64,000 nt of DNA from Campylobacter devanensis (GCF_002139915.1 NZ_CP018788.1:1054001-1118000), one strand, 5' to 3'. Counted from the stretch's first letter, positions 1 to 9,068 are shown. Numbers and translations are program-made. The notes: generated by a model from the letters alone, not told the origin.

Positions 1-2
1 CT

Positions 3-98
3 CAAAAAGCCTCATGTCTAATGACTCAAGCCCCAAGTAGCGTAGATACTCATCAGTTAAGAGATTTAGGATTAAGATTAAGAGAAAAGGAAAAATAA
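3..98 (+). CDS. aspS: Aspartyl-tRNA synthetase, 3' end only
   Basis: Only the last 31 codons are in the window. The frame starting at base 3 runs open to a TAA at 96-98 and reads as the C-terminal tail of bacterial AspRS, including a MTQAPSSV stretch followed by [10 protein letters not shown], which resembles the conserved 'aPapv...QLrELhlrl' end of the family. The stop codon shares its last A with the ATG of adk (TAATG), so the two genes are translationally coupled. The remainder lies upstream of the window. Identification rests on this short tail and on its match to the family ending. Confidence 0.8.
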   Translation, partial: QKASCLMTQAPSSVDTHQLRDLGLRLREKEK

Positions 99-673
99 TG
101 AAAAAGCTATTTTTAATAATAGGCGCCCCAGGCAGCGGAAAGACTACAGACGCTAGCATAATAGCTAAAAACGACTCTAAATTTAGCCACTACTCAACAG
201 GCGATCTATTAAGAGCTGAAGTCGCTAGTGGTAGCGATCTTGGTCGCTTGATAGATAGCTTCATCTCTAAAGGCAATCTAGTCCCACTAGATGTAGTTGT
301 AAATACCATAGTTAGTGCTATCAAATCCAGCCCTACAGAGTATATTTTAATAGATGGCTATCCACGAAGTGTAGAGCAAATGTTAGAGCTTGATAAGGTC
401 TTATCAAATACAAATGATGTTAAACTAAGTGGCGTTATAGAAGTAGATGTAAGCGAACAAGTCGCAAGAGAGAGAGTCTTAGGTAGAGCTAGGGGCGCTG
501 ATGATAATGATGAAGTCTTTAATAATAGAATGAAAGTCTATCTAGCCCCACTTAAAGAGATTAGAGATTTTTATAGTAGCAAATCCCTACTTCGCAATAT
601 CAATGGCGAACGAACCATCGAAGAGATCGTAAGCGATATGGCAAATTTATTAAACACTATGATAAAGGAGTAA
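98..673 (+). CDS. adk: Adenylate kinase, short lidless form
   Basis: This enzyme interconverts ATP + AMP and 2 ADP in the cytoplasm. The P-loop GAPGSGKTT is at residues 9-17, followed by the AMP-binding region ([10 protein letters not shown]) and the DGYPRS motif. At 191 aa, with only a short loop around [10 protein letters not shown] where the longer enzymes carry a LID of about 25-30 residues, it belongs to the short form. The ATG overlaps the aspS stop and is preceded by an AAAAGG ribosome-binding site. ppa follows after 3 bases, so aspS-adk-ppa form one transcription unit. The pairing is logical, since both enzymes handle AMP/PPi released by tRNA charging. Confidence 0.95.
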   Translation: MKKLFLIIGAPGSGKTTDASIIAKNDSKFSHYSTGDLLRAEVASGSDLGRLIDSFISKGNLVPLDVVVNTIVSAIKSSPTEYILIDGYPRSVEQMLELDKVLSNTNDVKLSGVIEVDVSEQVARERVLGRARGADDNDEVFNNRMKVYLAPLKEIRDFYSSKSLLRNINGERTIEEIVSDMANLLNTMIKE

Positions 674-676
674 ATT

Positions 677-1195
677 ATGGATATAAGCAAAATCAAAGCT
701 GGCAGTAATCCAGATAAACTAAACGCAGTAATCGAGATCCCATATGGATCAAATATCAAATACGAAATAGACAAAGATAGCGGTGCTGTCGTAGTAGATC
801 GCGTGCTATACTCAGCTATGTTTTATCCAGCTAATTATGGATTTATCCCATCAACTCTAGCTGATGATGGTGATCCAGCTGATGTTTTAGTCTTAAACGA
901 ATATCCACTTCAAGCCGGTAGCGTGATACCTTGTCGCTTAATTGGCGTTTTGGTAATGGAAGATGAGAGCGGTATGGATGAAAAGCTCTTAGCAGTCCCA
1001 GTAACCAAAATCGACCCTAGATATGATGGTATCAAAAGCATAGATGACCTACCAAAAGCCACGCTTGATAAGATCAAAAATTTCTTTGAAACTTACAAAA
1101 TGCTTGAACCAAATAAATGGGTAAAAGTCAAAGGTTTTGAAGATGCTAAAAAAGCTCAAGATATCTTAGACAAAGCTATCAAAGCTTACAAATAA
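677..1195 (+). CDS. ppa: Inorganic pyrophosphatase, family I
   Basis: Hydrolyses PPi to 2 Pi in the cytoplasm and so pulls biosynthetic reactions forward. The 172-aa length is normal for bacterial family I enzymes. The family signature DDGDPADVLV (residues about 63-72), with its metal-binding aspartates, is intact, as are IEIPYGSNIKYE near the N-terminus and FFETYKMLEPNKWVKVKGF near the C-terminus. It lies 3 bases after adk with an AAAGGAG site inside the end of adk. A strong hairpin follows directly. Confidence 0.96.
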   Translation: MDISKIKAGSNPDKLNAVIEIPYGSNIKYEIDKDSGAVVVDRVLYSAMFYPANYGFIPSTLADDGDPADVLVLNEYPLQAGSVIPCRLIGVLVMEDESGMDEKLLAVPVTKIDPRYDGIKSIDDLPKATLDKIKNFFETYKMLEPNKWVKVKGFEDAKKAQDILDKAIKAYK

Positions 1196-1197
1196 CC

Positions 1198-1225
1198 TTA
1201 ATGTGGCAAAATCTTGCCACATTAA
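1198..1225 (+). terminator. Rho-independent terminator after ppa
   Basis: A perfect 12-bp stem (1198-1209 with 1214-1225, core ATGTGGCAA / TTGCCACAT) with a 4-base loop follows 2 bases after the ppa stop. The T-run behind it is weak (TTAAATTT). Confidence 0.75.
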
Positions 1226-1256
1226 TTAAATTTAAATTATCAACTAAAGGATTAAA

Positions 1257-1664
1257 ATGATAATCTGCGAAGAGTCCTATCCAGAGATTTTAGACATTAT
1301 CGCCTCCAAGCTCACAACTGCTGATATAGAGCTTTTATTAGTTGATAGCGATGCTATGCATCAAATAAATTTAAAAGAGCGCAAAATAGATAAAACAACA
1401 GATGTTTTAAGCTTTCCGCTCCACTATATCCCACATTTTCCAATCGGCTCAATAGTTATAAATACAGACCTAGCAATGACTAAAGCCAATGAACTAGGAC
1501 ACACAATAGATGAAGAGATAGCTCTACTTTTTATTCACGGATTGCTACATATTTTAGGATTTGACCACGAAAATGATGATGGCCAGATGAGAAGAAAAGA
1601 GATAGAGATTATCACAGAATTAAATTTACCAAGTAGCCTAATAGTGCGAACTTTGGATGAGTAG
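1257..1664 (+). CDS. ybeY: Endoribonuclease YbeY (rRNA maturation/quality control)
   Basis: Zinc-dependent single-strand endoribonuclease involved in 16S rRNA 3'-end maturation and ribosome quality control. The zinc-binding signature HGxLHxxGxDH is present as [11 protein letters not shown] at about residues 94-104, and the family motif TDVLSFP is at about 48-54. The 135-aa length is usual. It starts at an ATG behind AAAGGATTAAA and follows the ppa terminator, so it is probably transcribed separately. Confidence 0.93.
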   Translation: MIICEESYPEILDIIASKLTTADIELLLVDSDAMHQINLKERKIDKTTDVLSFPLHYIPHFPIGSIVINTDLAMTKANELGHTIDEEIALLFIHGLLHILGFDHENDDGQMRRKEIEIITELNLPSSLIVRTLDE

Positions 1665-1678
1665 GGACTAGCCCTACT
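1660..1678. terminator. Bidirectional hairpin between ybeY and the TonB receptor
   Basis: A 7-bp stem AGTAGGG / CCCTACT with a 5-base loop overlaps the ybeY stop. It lies between two convergent genes and probably ends transcription from both sides. Confidence 0.55.
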
Positions 1679-1683
1679 ATCTT

Positions 1684-3765
1684 TTAGAATCTACCATTTA
1701 GTGATAGATAGTATCTTCTACCTTCATCTACTCTATCATATGTATTTACATATGCATCTTTACCTTTGTTTTTATAAGTTTCAAATCCATCTGTAAAATC
1801 TTTATCAAATAGATTATATACTCCAGCATTTAGGCTCCAATTTTTATTTATCTCATATGAAGCACCCAAAGAGGCTAAAAATACATTTTGATAATACTCT
1901 CTATTTATATTATCATTCCCCATATATCTATCTATCTGCCACTCACCTTTTATCCATGGAGTGATTTTTTTAGTTATAGAGTAGTCAGCTTTAGCTACTA
2001 TATTATGCTTTAAGCTTCCCTCTTCTGGTTTGCCTATGCTATCTTTAGTAGCGCTATCTTTAATCTCAGTATCTAGATATGTATAGGATAAATTTAAATT
2101 CATATCACTAATAGGTCTAAGTCCAGCGCTAACTTCTACACCCATATACTGCACTTCACCATGATTTATAGCTTGAGAGCATGAGCTACCTCCAGTAGCA
2201 CTTGCATTACAATTTCCTATATTAGGTATAGCTTCGCCTTGATTGTATGATGTGCTTGAAATTTTATCTTTAAAATCAGTAATAAATCCAGTTACAGCCA
2301 TATCAAATATATCATCACTATAGCCCATGCCTAGCTCATAGTTTATCGATGTCTCCTCTTTTAGATCTGGATTACCGTATGTTGGGGTTTTGCCTTGACC
2401 GCTATAGTTATACTCTCCAGCTATTAGCTTATTTGCTGTAGGAGCTTTAAAACCTGTTGATACACCACCTTTAAATGTGAAGTTATCATTTAGATTATAG
2501 ACTAGATACGCTCTTGGAGAGATATTATTACCAAATGTCTCATGGTAGTTATATCTAGCACCTAGTGTTAATCTTAAATTTTCTAATATCGAATACTCAT
2601 CTTCAGCAAATGTCGCTATAGCATACTGGCTAAATCTGCTTGGACTAGCTATCTTATCTTGCATTTTTTCTAGTTTATACTCAGCCCCAACGCTTAATAT
2701 ATTACTTTGACCAATTGGAATCACAGCCTTAGTATCAGCTATATAGTCTTGAGCTAAGATATCTCTATTTTGTCCTTTATATGGATTTTGTGCTACAACT
2801 AATCTACTATCATTAGTTACGCGGTTATACTGAATACCTGAATTTATAGTAAATCCATCATACACACCCTCATGCGTTAGATAGGTTACTAACTTTTCTA
2901 CATCCATAGTTGGTTCATAGCCGCCTTTTGCTCCTACTGTACCAAGCTGCCCCTCTCTATTATCATAGTAATTTCTAGCATAATCTATATCAAATGTAAA
3001 TATATTTGCATCATCATGCATATAGTTTAATCTTGTGCCTATATTATAGTTATTAGCCTTTGTTGGGCTTTCACCTTGACTTCTATCTAATTCTTTACCA
3101 TGTTCATTTCTATATATTACATTTGATTGCTCTCTATAGCTTTGTGCATATCTAAATGTAGCGCCTAGTTTATTCTCTATTAATGGACCATCGGCATAGA
3201 TATTAAATCCATATAAATTTCCCCACTGATTATCCTCATTTATTAAGGTATTTAATCCAAATGAAGCGCCCCACTCATCGCTAACCTTTTTAGTGATGAT
3301 ATTTACCACGCCACCTAATGCCTCTGAGCCATATAGGGTACTCATAGGTCCTTTTATAACCTCTATTCTTTCAATACTAGAAAGTGGCGGCAAAAATGCG
3401 TTCATCACCTCACCAAATCCATTTGGTCCTATATCGCCACTAATACCTTGACGTCTTCCATCGACTAAGATTAGTACATATCCATTACCTAAACCGCGTA
3501 TAGATATATTATTCGCACCAGTTTTGCCAGGTGCTGATATATCAACTCCTGGTATATCAGATATAGCCTCAGCTACATCTCTATATGGCTTTCTTTCCAA
3601 ATCTTTTTTGGTAATGACATTCATTGTTGCTGGAGCTTCTTTAATCTCTTGAGAGAATCCCGAAGCCGTAACAACCACCTCATCTAATGCATATTTATCG
3701 CTGGCTAGAGCACAATTTGATATATATGCGATTGCAGCTACAGAAAGTAAATATTTTTTATTCAT
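1684..3765 (-). CDS. TonB-dependent outer-membrane receptor, FepA/CirA/CfrA-like (ferric siderophore)
   Basis: Outer-membrane gated porin, probably for a ferric siderophore, driven by TonB-ExbBD. The 693-aa protein has a signal peptide (residues 1-21, ending ALA), a TonB-box-like DEVVVTAS near 28-35, a plug domain (about 40-160, with SIRGLGNGYVLILVDG and VIKGPMSTLYGSEALGGVVNI), and a 22-strand barrel ending in an aromatic residue (SLNGRF). Plug wording and length resemble colicin I/enterobactin-type receptors such as Campylobacter CfrA. The exact ligand cannot be read. It is monocistronic, starts at an ATG behind AAAGGTGA, faces frdC divergently, and has an AT-rich Fur-like palindrome just upstream, consistent with iron repression. 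Confidence 0.88.
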   Translation of the reverse strand: MNKKYLLSVAAIAYISNCALASDKYALDEVVVTASGFSQEIKEAPATMNVITKKDLERKPYRDVAEAISDIPGVDISAPGKTGANNISIRGLGNGYVLILVDGRRQGISGDIGPNGFGEVMNAFLPPLSSIERIEVIKGPMSTLYGSEALGGVVNIITKKVSDEWGASFGLNTLINEDNQWGNLYGFNIYADGPLIENKLGATFRYAQSYREQSNVIYRNEHGKELDRSQGESPTKANNYNIGTRLNYMHDDANIFTFDIDYARNYYDNREGQLGTVGAKGGYEPTMDVEKLVTYLTHEGVYDGFTINSGIQYNRVTNDSRLVVAQNPYKGQNRDILAQDYIADTKAVIPIGQSNILSVGAEYKLEKMQDKIASPSRFSQYAIATFAEDEYSILENLRLTLGARYNYHETFGNNISPRAYLVYNLNDNFTFKGGVSTGFKAPTANKLIAGEYNYSGQGKTPTYGNPDLKEETSINYELGMGYSDDIFDMAVTGFITDFKDKISSTSYNQGEAIPNIGNCNASATGGSSCSQAINHGEVQYMGVEVSAGLRPISDMNLNLSYTYLDTEIKDSATKDSIGKPEEGSLKHNIVAKADYSITKKITPWIKGEWQIDRYMGNDNINREYYQNVFLASLGASYEINKNWSLNAGVYNLFDKDFTDGFETYKNKGKDAYVNTYDRVDEGRRYYLSLNGRF

Positions 3766-3800
3766 AAATTCACCTTTAAAAAATTAATAGTGAAATTATA

Positions 3801-3820
3801 TGATAATAATTATTAAAATA
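3801..3820 (-). promoter_or_regulatory. Candidate Fur box upstream of the TonB receptor
   Basis: The sequence TGATAATAATTATTAAAATA holds the perfect palindrome TAATAATTATTA (3804-3815) and resembles GATAAT-type Fur sites. It lies 36-55 bases upstream of the receptor ATG, where a repressor would block transcription. Assignment is by resemblance and by the function of the downstream gene. Confidence 0.5.
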
Positions 3821-3975
3821 GATTTAAAAGCAAGCCAAATTTAACTAAATTTAAATATCAAATAAATCAAAATATTATCTAAGTTATTATTTAAAATTCG
3901 ATTCAAAAGCCTAAAAATAGATACTTTTGATTATAATTTAATAGATGAATTTAATAATATATCAAGTTTAGCTAA

Positions 3976-3983
3976 TGTATAAT
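3976..3983 (+). promoter_or_regulatory. Probable sigma70 promoter (-10) of frdCAB
   Basis: TGTATAAT lies about 42 bases before the frdC ATG, with an AT-rich upstream region lacking a clear -35, as is typical of Campylobacter. The frdC start has a strong AAGGGGAGC ribosome-binding site. Confidence 0.5.
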
Positions 3984-4024
3984 TACAAATTATCCGTCTA
4001 AATTTCAAATTATAAGGGGAGCTT

Positions 4025-4750
4025 ATGAGTAAGCAAATCGAAGGGTTTCTTGGTATAAGCGAGGATCGCAAGAAAAGTAGAATTCCTGCAAAACTCGATC
4101 TTATTCAAAGTGGAACTGGGCTATTCCTAGGACTATTTATGTGGGCACATATGCTGTTTGTATCTACCATACTATTTGGTGAAGATGTTTATAACCAAGT
4201 TGTGCATATTTTAGAGCTTAGATTTATGTATGATAGCCCAAATATGAGCTATGTTACTAGCTTTTTGGCAGCCTGTGTGCTTGTAATCTTTTTTGTCCAT
4301 GCTGCGCTTGGTATGAGAAAAATGCCTATCAATTTTAGACAATGGCAAATTTATCGTGCTCACGCAACTCGTATGAAACACGAAGATACAACACTTTGGT
4401 GGATTCAGGCTTGTACTGGGTTTATTATGTTTTTCCTTGGGTCAGCGCACCTAATCATCATCATCACAAATTCAGATCAAATCGCCCTACTAGCTGATGG
4501 CACACTTGGATCAGCTGAGCGTGTTTATAGCCATTTTATGTGGTTATTTTATCTAGTATTGCTTTTTGCTGTTGAACTTCACGGAAGTATCGGTCTATAC
4601 AGACTATGCGTGAAATGGGGATGGTTTGAGGGCAAAGATGCCAAAGCAACTCGTAAAAATCTAAAAAAAGCTAAATGGATTTTAAGCGTATTCTTTATAG
4701 CTCTTGGACTATTAAGCCTTGGGGCATTTCTTAAAATCGCTATGAACTAG
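4025..4750 (+). CDS. frdC: Fumarate reductase cytochrome b subunit (dihaem, membrane anchor)
   Basis: Membrane subunit of menaquinol:fumarate reductase. It binds two haems b and oxidises menaquinol. The 241-aa protein has five predicted membrane helices (about 28-52, 77-97, 125-148, 168-192, 215-238). Four helix histidines suited to haem ligation are visible: H42, H92, H142 and H185. E184, directly before H185 (VELHGSIGLYR), matches the position of the 'E-pathway' glutamate (E180) known in the Wolinella enzyme. It is first in frdCAB, the Wolinella/Campylobacter order, 9 bases before frdA. Confidence 0.95.
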   Translation: MSKQIEGFLGISEDRKKSRIPAKLDLIQSGTGLFLGLFMWAHMLFVSTILFGEDVYNQVVHILELRFMYDSPNMSYVTSFLAACVLVIFFVHAALGMRKMPINFRQWQIYRAHATRMKHEDTTLWWIQACTGFIMFFLGSAHLIIIITNSDQIALLADGTLGSAERVYSHFMWLFYLVLLFAVELHGSIGLYRLCVKWGWFEGKDAKATRKNLKKAKWILSVFFIALGLLSLGAFLKIAMN

Positions 4751-4759
4751 GAGTATAGT

Positions 4760-6748
4760 ATGAATGTAAAATATTATGATGCATTAGTAATCGGCGGTGG
4801 TCTAGCTGGTTTAAGAGCTGCTGTAGCCGCTGCTGATAAGGGTCTTAGCACTGTAGTTTTAAGCCTATGTCCTGTCAAAAGAAGCCACTCTGCTGCCGCT
4901 CAAGGCGGTATGCAAGCAAGCCTTGGTAACTCAAAAATGAGTGAAGGCGATAATGAAGATGTGCATTTTGCTGATACTGTCAAAGGTAGCGACTGGGGAT
5001 GCGATCAAGAAGTTGCTAGAATGTTTGTCCAAACCGCACCTAAAGCAATTCGTGAGCTTGCTAGTTGGGGCGTGCCTTGGACTAGAATCACAAAAGGCAA
5101 AAGAAGCGCTATCATAAACGCACAAAAAACTACAATTGATGAAAAAGAGAGCGTACATGGTCTAATCCATAGCCGTGACTTTGGCGGTACCAAAAAATGG
5201 AGAACTTGCTTTACTGCTGATGCTACTGGCCATACAATGCTATTTGGTGTAGCAAATGAAGCTTTAAAACGCAATGTAGAAATTCATGACCGCAAAGAAG
5301 CTATAGCTCTTATACATGAAAATAACCGCTGCTATGGTGCGATTGTACGTGATCTAGTAACTGGTGAAATCACAGCTTATGTGGCCAAAGGCACCCTAAT
5401 CGCAACTGGTGGCTATGGCAGAATTTACAAACACACTACAAATGCCGTAATCTGTGAAGGTACAGGCGCTGCTATCGCTCTTGAGACTGGTATTGCTAGA
5501 CTTGGCAATATGGAAGCCGTCCAATTCCACCCAACTCCAATTGTCCCAAGCGGTATATTACTAACTGAAGGCTGCCGTGGTGATGGTGGGATATTAAGAG
5601 ATGTTGATGGATATCGCTTTATGCCTGATTATGAACCAGAGAAAAAAGAGCTAGCTAGCCGTGATGTCGTTAGTCGCCGTATAATGGAGCATATCAGAAA
5701 TGGCAAAGGGGTTAAAAGCCCTTATGGCGAGCATGTCTGGCTAGATATTAGCATTCTTGGTAGAGAGCATATAGAGAAAAACTTGCGTGATGTCCAAGAA
5801 ATTTGCCAAATTTTCAATGGTATAGATCCAGCTGATGAAGGTCCAAAAGGTTGGGCACCTATTCTACCAATGCAACACTACTCAATGGGTGGAATTCGTG
5901 TCAAACCAACTGGTGAGAGCCAAACCTTAAAAGGGTTATTTAGTTGTGGTGAAGCAGCTTGTTGGGATATGCATGGATTTAACCGCCTTGGTGGAAATAG
6001 CGTTGCTGAAACCGTAGTAAGTGGTATGATTATCGGGGATTATTTCGCTGAGTATTGCGATAAAAATGAAGTAGATATCCAAACCAAAACAATAGAAAGC
6101 TTTATCAATAAAAGCAAAGAATATCTAAATGAACTCATCAACAAAGATGGCAAGTACAATGTATTTGAAATCAAAAATAAGATGAAAGATATAATGTGGG
6201 AACATGTGGCTATCTTTAGAACTGGCGATGGTCTAGCCAAAGCTGTAAAAGAGCTAGAAGAGCTATACAAAGAGAGCACAAATGTCAAATTAGAAAATAA
6301 AGAGCTATATGGTAATCCTGAGCTTGAAGAGGCTTATCGTGTGCCTAAAATGCTTAAACTAGCTCTATGTGTGGCTTATGGCGCACTTCAAAGAACTGAA
6401 AGTCGTGGCGCACACTATAGAGAGGACTATCCAAAAAGAGATGACGCTAACTGGTGTAAGAGAACTTTGGCATATTGGAAAGAAGGCGATACACTCCCAA
6501 CACTAGAGTATGAAGAGCTAGATATTATGAAAATGGAGATGCCACCAGCATTCCGTGGATATGGCGCTAAAGGCAATATCATAGAAAATCCACTATCAGC
6601 TAAACGCCAAGCCGAAGTTGATGAGATCCGCTCTAAAATGGAAGCTGAAGGCAAAAATAGACATGAAATTCAAGATGCTTTAATGCACTATGAACTTCAA
6701 CCAAAATACAAAGCATTAAACGAAAGAGCAGGTATAGGCTATGAGTAG
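4760..6748 (+). CDS. frdA: Fumarate reductase flavoprotein subunit
   Basis: Catalytic subunit that reduces fumarate to succinate on the cytoplasmic face. The FAD-binding Rossmann motif [10 protein letters not shown] is at residues 12-21. H43, in [13 protein letters not shown], is the expected covalent FAD attachment site. The substrate-site segments ([33 protein letters not shown]) are all present. The 662-aa length and the absence of a twin-arginine signal peptide make this the cytoplasmic quinol:fumarate reductase and not the exported Mfr/'SdhA' type also found in Campylobacter. Its 3' end overlaps frdB by 8 bases. Confidence 0.96.
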   Translation: MNVKYYDALVIGGGLAGLRAAVAAADKGLSTVVLSLCPVKRSHSAAAQGGMQASLGNSKMSEGDNEDVHFADTVKGSDWGCDQEVARMFVQTAPKAIRELASWGVPWTRITKGKRSAIINAQKTTIDEKESVHGLIHSRDFGGTKKWRTCFTADATGHTMLFGVANEALKRNVEIHDRKEAIALIHENNRCYGAIVRDLVTGEITAYVAKGTLIATGGYGRIYKHTTNAVICEGTGAAIALETGIARLGNMEAVQFHPTPIVPSGILLTEGCRGDGGILRDVDGYRFMPDYEPEKKELASRDVVSRRIMEHIRNGKGVKSPYGEHVWLDISILGREHIEKNLRDVQEICQIFNGIDPADEGPKGWAPILPMQHYSMGGIRVKPTGESQTLKGLFSCGEAACWDMHGFNRLGGNSVAETVVSGMIIGDYFAEYCDKNEVDIQTKTIESFINKSKEYLNELINKDGKYNVFEIKNKMKDIMWEHVAIFRTGDGLAKAVKELEELYKESTNVKLENKELYGNPELEEAYRVPKMLKLALCVAYGALQRTESRGAHYREDYPKRDDANWCKRTLAYWKEGDTLPTLEYEELDIMKMEMPPAFRGYGAKGNIIENPLSAKRQAEVDEIRSKMEAEGKNRHEIQDALMHYELQPKYKALNERAGIGYE

Positions 6749-7460
6749 AAAAATAAAAATTAGAGCATTTAAATACAATCCTCAAAGTAAAGTTAGCAAA
6801 CCGCACTTTGCTGAGTATGAACTAGAAGAAACCGATGGTATGACACTTTTCATCGCATTAAATCAAATTCGTGAAAAATTTGATCCGGGTCTTAGCTTTG
6901 ACTTTGTCTGTCGTGCTGGTATATGTGGAAGCTGCGGTATGGTTGTAAATGGTCGCCCACAACTAGCTTGTAGAACTCTTACAAAAGACTATCCAAGTGG
7001 CGTTATCGAGCTTATGCCACTACCTGCATTTAAACTACTTAAAGACTTAAGCGTTGATACAGGTAACTGGATGAATAATATGAGTAAAAGAGTTGAGAGT
7101 TGGATACACTCAAATCACACTACTGATATTAGCAAAATGGAAGAAAAAGTAGATCCAGACGCAGCTCAAGAGACCTTTGAGCTTGATCGTTGTATCGAGT
7201 GTGGTATCTGCGTAGCAAGTTGCGGAACGGCTCTTATGAGACCTGACTTTATCGGTGCTGTGGGGCTTAACCGTGTGGCTAGGTTTAAAGTTGATCCACT
7301 AGATAATAGAACAGATGAAGATTTCTATGAGCTTGTAGGTGATGATAATGGGGTCTTTGGTTGTATGAGTCTTTTAGGTTGTGAAGACAACTGCCCTAAA
7401 CACTTGCCACTTCAAAGCAAAATCGCATATATGAGACGCAAATTAGCTACTGTAAAATAA
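6741..7460 (+). CDS. frdB: Fumarate reductase iron-sulfur subunit
   Basis: Electron-transfer subunit between FrdC haem and FrdA FAD. The N-terminal ferredoxin domain carries the [2Fe-2S] cysteines in [10 protein letters not shown] plus the later C in QLACR. The C-terminal domain has [12 protein letters not shown] and [13 protein letters not shown] for the [4Fe-4S] and [3Fe-4S] clusters. The 239-aa length is normal. It starts inside the end of frdA (overlap of 8 bases) and ends the operon with a hairpin. Confidence 0.96.
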   Translation: MSRKIKIRAFKYNPQSKVSKPHFAEYELEETDGMTLFIALNQIREKFDPGLSFDFVCRAGICGSCGMVVNGRPQLACRTLTKDYPSGVIELMPLPAFKLLKDLSVDTGNWMNNMSKRVESWIHSNHTTDISKMEEKVDPDAAQETFELDRCIECGICVASCGTALMRPDFIGAVGLNRVARFKVDPLDNRTDEDFYELVGDDNGVFGCMSLLGCEDNCPKHLPLQSKIAYMRRKLATVK

Positions 7461-7467
7461 TTATACA

Positions 7468-7492
7468 CTCCCTAAGAGTTTCTCTTAGGGAG
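7468..7492 (+). terminator. Hairpin terminator after frdB
   Basis: An 11-bp perfect stem CTCCCTAAGAG / CTCTTAGGGAG with a 3-base loop follows 7 bases after the frdB stop. The trailing T-run is poor. Confidence 0.65.
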
Positions 7493-7551
7493 CTTGCATT
7501 TGAAACAAATTTAAATTTGAAGTAATTTATCTAGGATTTTTAAACAGAGAG

Positions 7552-7577
7552 ATAAATAGACTAAAAAGTCTATTTAT
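7552..7577 (-). terminator. Hairpin downstream of the 63-aa exported protein
   Basis: An 11-bp perfect inverted repeat ATAAATAGACT / AGTCTATTTAT with a 4-base loop sits 4 bases after the stop of the minus-strand gene at 7582-7773. It probably acts as its terminator, though it is AT-rich. Confidence 0.45.
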
Positions 7578-7581
7578 AAAA

Positions 7582-7773
7582 TTAATTAAATAAACTATCT
7601 AGTAGTTTATCAGAGACCTTATCTATCATATCTGAACTCTTATCAACGACTTTATCGCTCATTTTATCAACGATTTTATCTACTTTTGAGTCCTCTTTTT
7701 TCTCTGATTGAGCCATCAGTGATGTAGAAAACAAAGTAGCTACAACCATTATACTAATTACAATTTTTTTCAT
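7582..7773 (-). CDS. Small exported protein with amphipathic Lys/Asp heptads, unknown function
   Basis: 63 aa. A clear signal peptide (MKKIVISIMVVATLFSTSLMA, cleavage after about residue 21) is followed by a short, highly charged mature part built of near-repeats around (V/S)DK(I/V/M)(V/S)DK, likely one amphipathic helix ending in a hydrophobic LLDSLFN. No family is recognised. The ATG has a good AGGAG site 5 bases upstream. A TACAAT -10-like box at 7807-7812 is immediately preceded by a run of nine G (on this strand), so expression may vary with tract length. The gene stands alone between hairpins. Confidence 0.65.
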   Translation of the reverse strand: MKKIVISIMVVATLFSTSLMAQSEKKEDSKVDKIVDKMSDKVVDKSSDMIDKVSDKLLDSLFN

Positions 7774-7812
7774 CTATACTCCTAATGATATTTAAGTTAT
7801 ATGAACATTGTA

Positions 7813-7821
7813 CCCCCCCCC
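7813..7821 (-). repeat. Poly-G(9) tract abutting a -10 box (possible phase-variable promoter)
   Basis: Nine C on the + strand (nine G on the coding strand of the 63-aa protein gene) directly adjoin TACAAT at 7807-7812. In Campylobacter, poly-G/C runs of 8 or more are known contingency loci. Here the run lies where a change in length would alter the -10/upstream spacing. The rest of the 415-base gap 7774-8188 is AT-rich with no further gene seen. Confidence 0.6.
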
Positions 7822-8188
7822 AATAACAATAAGTAAATAAAATATAGATAAAGTATAAATATAAAAATTTAATTCAATTTAATCGTTAATGTTGAAAAAA
7901 TTATAAAATTGATCTTTGAATTTTTATTATTATCATTTTTATCACCAAATCTATATTTTATACATAATATTTAATTAAATTTTATTTGAGTATTAAATTC
8001 GATATTTTTCAAATTTAAGCTTAGATTAATCTCTATTACATTGCTTCTAATTGACTATATTTAGCCATTGCTAAACTCTTAAAAATTAAATTTAACTAAA
8101 ATATTAATTTTATTGATAAAATATATAAATGCTTAAGTTCAAATTCACTACAATTAATTCTTAAAATACTACATTAAAATGAAAAATC

Positions 8189-8548
8189 ATGAAAAAAATC
8201 GCCATAATCATTATGCTGCTTTTTAGCATAGGTGTAGCTAAAGATTCTAATCTCAATCCAAAAGAACTAGAAATTAATTGCAATAAAGGCGACATGGCAT
8301 CTTGTATTCTTCTTGGTGGTTTATATTATCAAGGTCAAGGTGTAAGGCAAGATTATAATAAAGCTGTTCAGCTCTTACAAAAAGCCTGCGATGATGGAAA
8401 TGCTGCGGGTTGCGGTATGCTTGGAGTTTTATATGAAGTAGGTTACGGGGTAAGACAGAATAGTATTACGGCTAAAGATCTTTATGGCAAAGCTTGTGAT
8501 ATGGGTTTACAAAAGGGTTGCGATGATTACGCAAGATTAAATCAATAA
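8189..8548 (+). CDS. Secreted Sel1-like repeat protein, cysteine-rich (Hcp-like)
   Basis: 119 aa. The N-terminus is a signal peptide (MKKIAIIIMLLFSIGVAK). Two Sel1-like repeats follow (about 37-72 and 73-108), each with the ALxLGxLYxxGxGVxxD pattern (CILLGGLYYQGQGVRQDYNKAVQL and CGMLGVLYEVGYGVRQNSITAKDL), plus a capping GLQKGCDDYARL. Paired cysteines spaced within the repeats suggest the disulfide-stapled periplasmic Sel1 proteins known as Hcp in Helicobacter/Campylobacter. It may be a protein-protein interaction module, and penicillin-binding activity has been claimed for some relatives. The next gene is 10 bases downstream. Confidence 0.75.
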   Translation: MKKIAIIIMLLFSIGVAKDSNLNPKELEINCNKGDMASCILLGGLYYQGQGVRQDYNKAVQLLQKACDDGNAAGCGMLGVLYEVGYGVRQNSITAKDLYGKACDMGLQKGCDDYARLNQ

Positions 8549-8558
8549 AGATATATAA

Positions 8559-9068
8559 ATGGGTATCGGTGCTATATTAATACTATTTAGTTTTGTGCTA
8601 GTTTATCTAGTGCAAAAGTTTAAAATAGGAGTTGCTAGGATTTATATCTATATTGGGTATTATTTTATAATGAGCTTAGTTCTACCGTGGAGTGTTGCTA
8701 AAGAGTTAGGCGTAGAAAGTGAGTATATCATCAATCTAACCCAAGGACAGGGATTTTCTATGCTGGTAATAGGATTTACTTTAGGGTTTAGTTTGGTTGC
8801 TAGTGGTATTTTAATGTTAATATTTAGGCTTTTTAAGCGTAATATAGAGATGAATTTTGGCAGTTTGTTTAGTTATGTTTTTTGGTATTTGAGTTCTATA
8901 ATACATAATATTTTTGCATTTATTATATGCATAATAATTTATGCGGTTAGCCAAATGCGAAAAAATAAACCTAAATTTAAAACTTACTTAACTGAGTATA
9001 TACCAAATGTGGCATTCATTATATTAGTATTGAGCTTTTATGGTAATTTTACAAATATAGTTAGATAA
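8559..9068 (+). CDS. Polytopic membrane protein, unknown function
   Basis: 169 aa with about five hydrophobic segments (residues about 2-17, 26-45, 66-93, 105-131, 148-165) and basic connecting stretches. No recognised motif. It starts 10 bases after the Sel1 protein gene, so the two are likely co-transcribed. The ribosome-binding site (AAAGATAT) is weak. Codon use is AT-rich, similar to that of its neighbour. It could be a partner of the Sel1 protein, but only its position supports that. Confidence 0.6.
   Translation: MGIGAILILFSFVLVYLVQKFKIGVARIYIYIGYYFIMSLVLPWSVAKELGVESEYIINLTQGQGFSMLVIGFTLGFSLVASGILMLIFRLFKRNIEMNFGSLFSYVFWYLSSIIHNIFAFIICIIIYAVSQMRKNKPKFKTYLTEYIPNVAFIILVLSFYGNFTNIVR

Noticed and set aside
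3801-3820. Reading the AT palindrome as a bidirectional promoter only
   Set aside because: A Fur-like site explains its position before an iron receptor better, though AT-richness leaves doubt. It is kept as a candidate at moderate confidence.
4760-6748. Periplasmic methylmenaquinol:fumarate reductase (Mfr) flavoprotein
   Set aside because: There is no twin-arginine signal peptide, and FrdC is of the dihaem membrane type, not the CCG-domain SdhE type.
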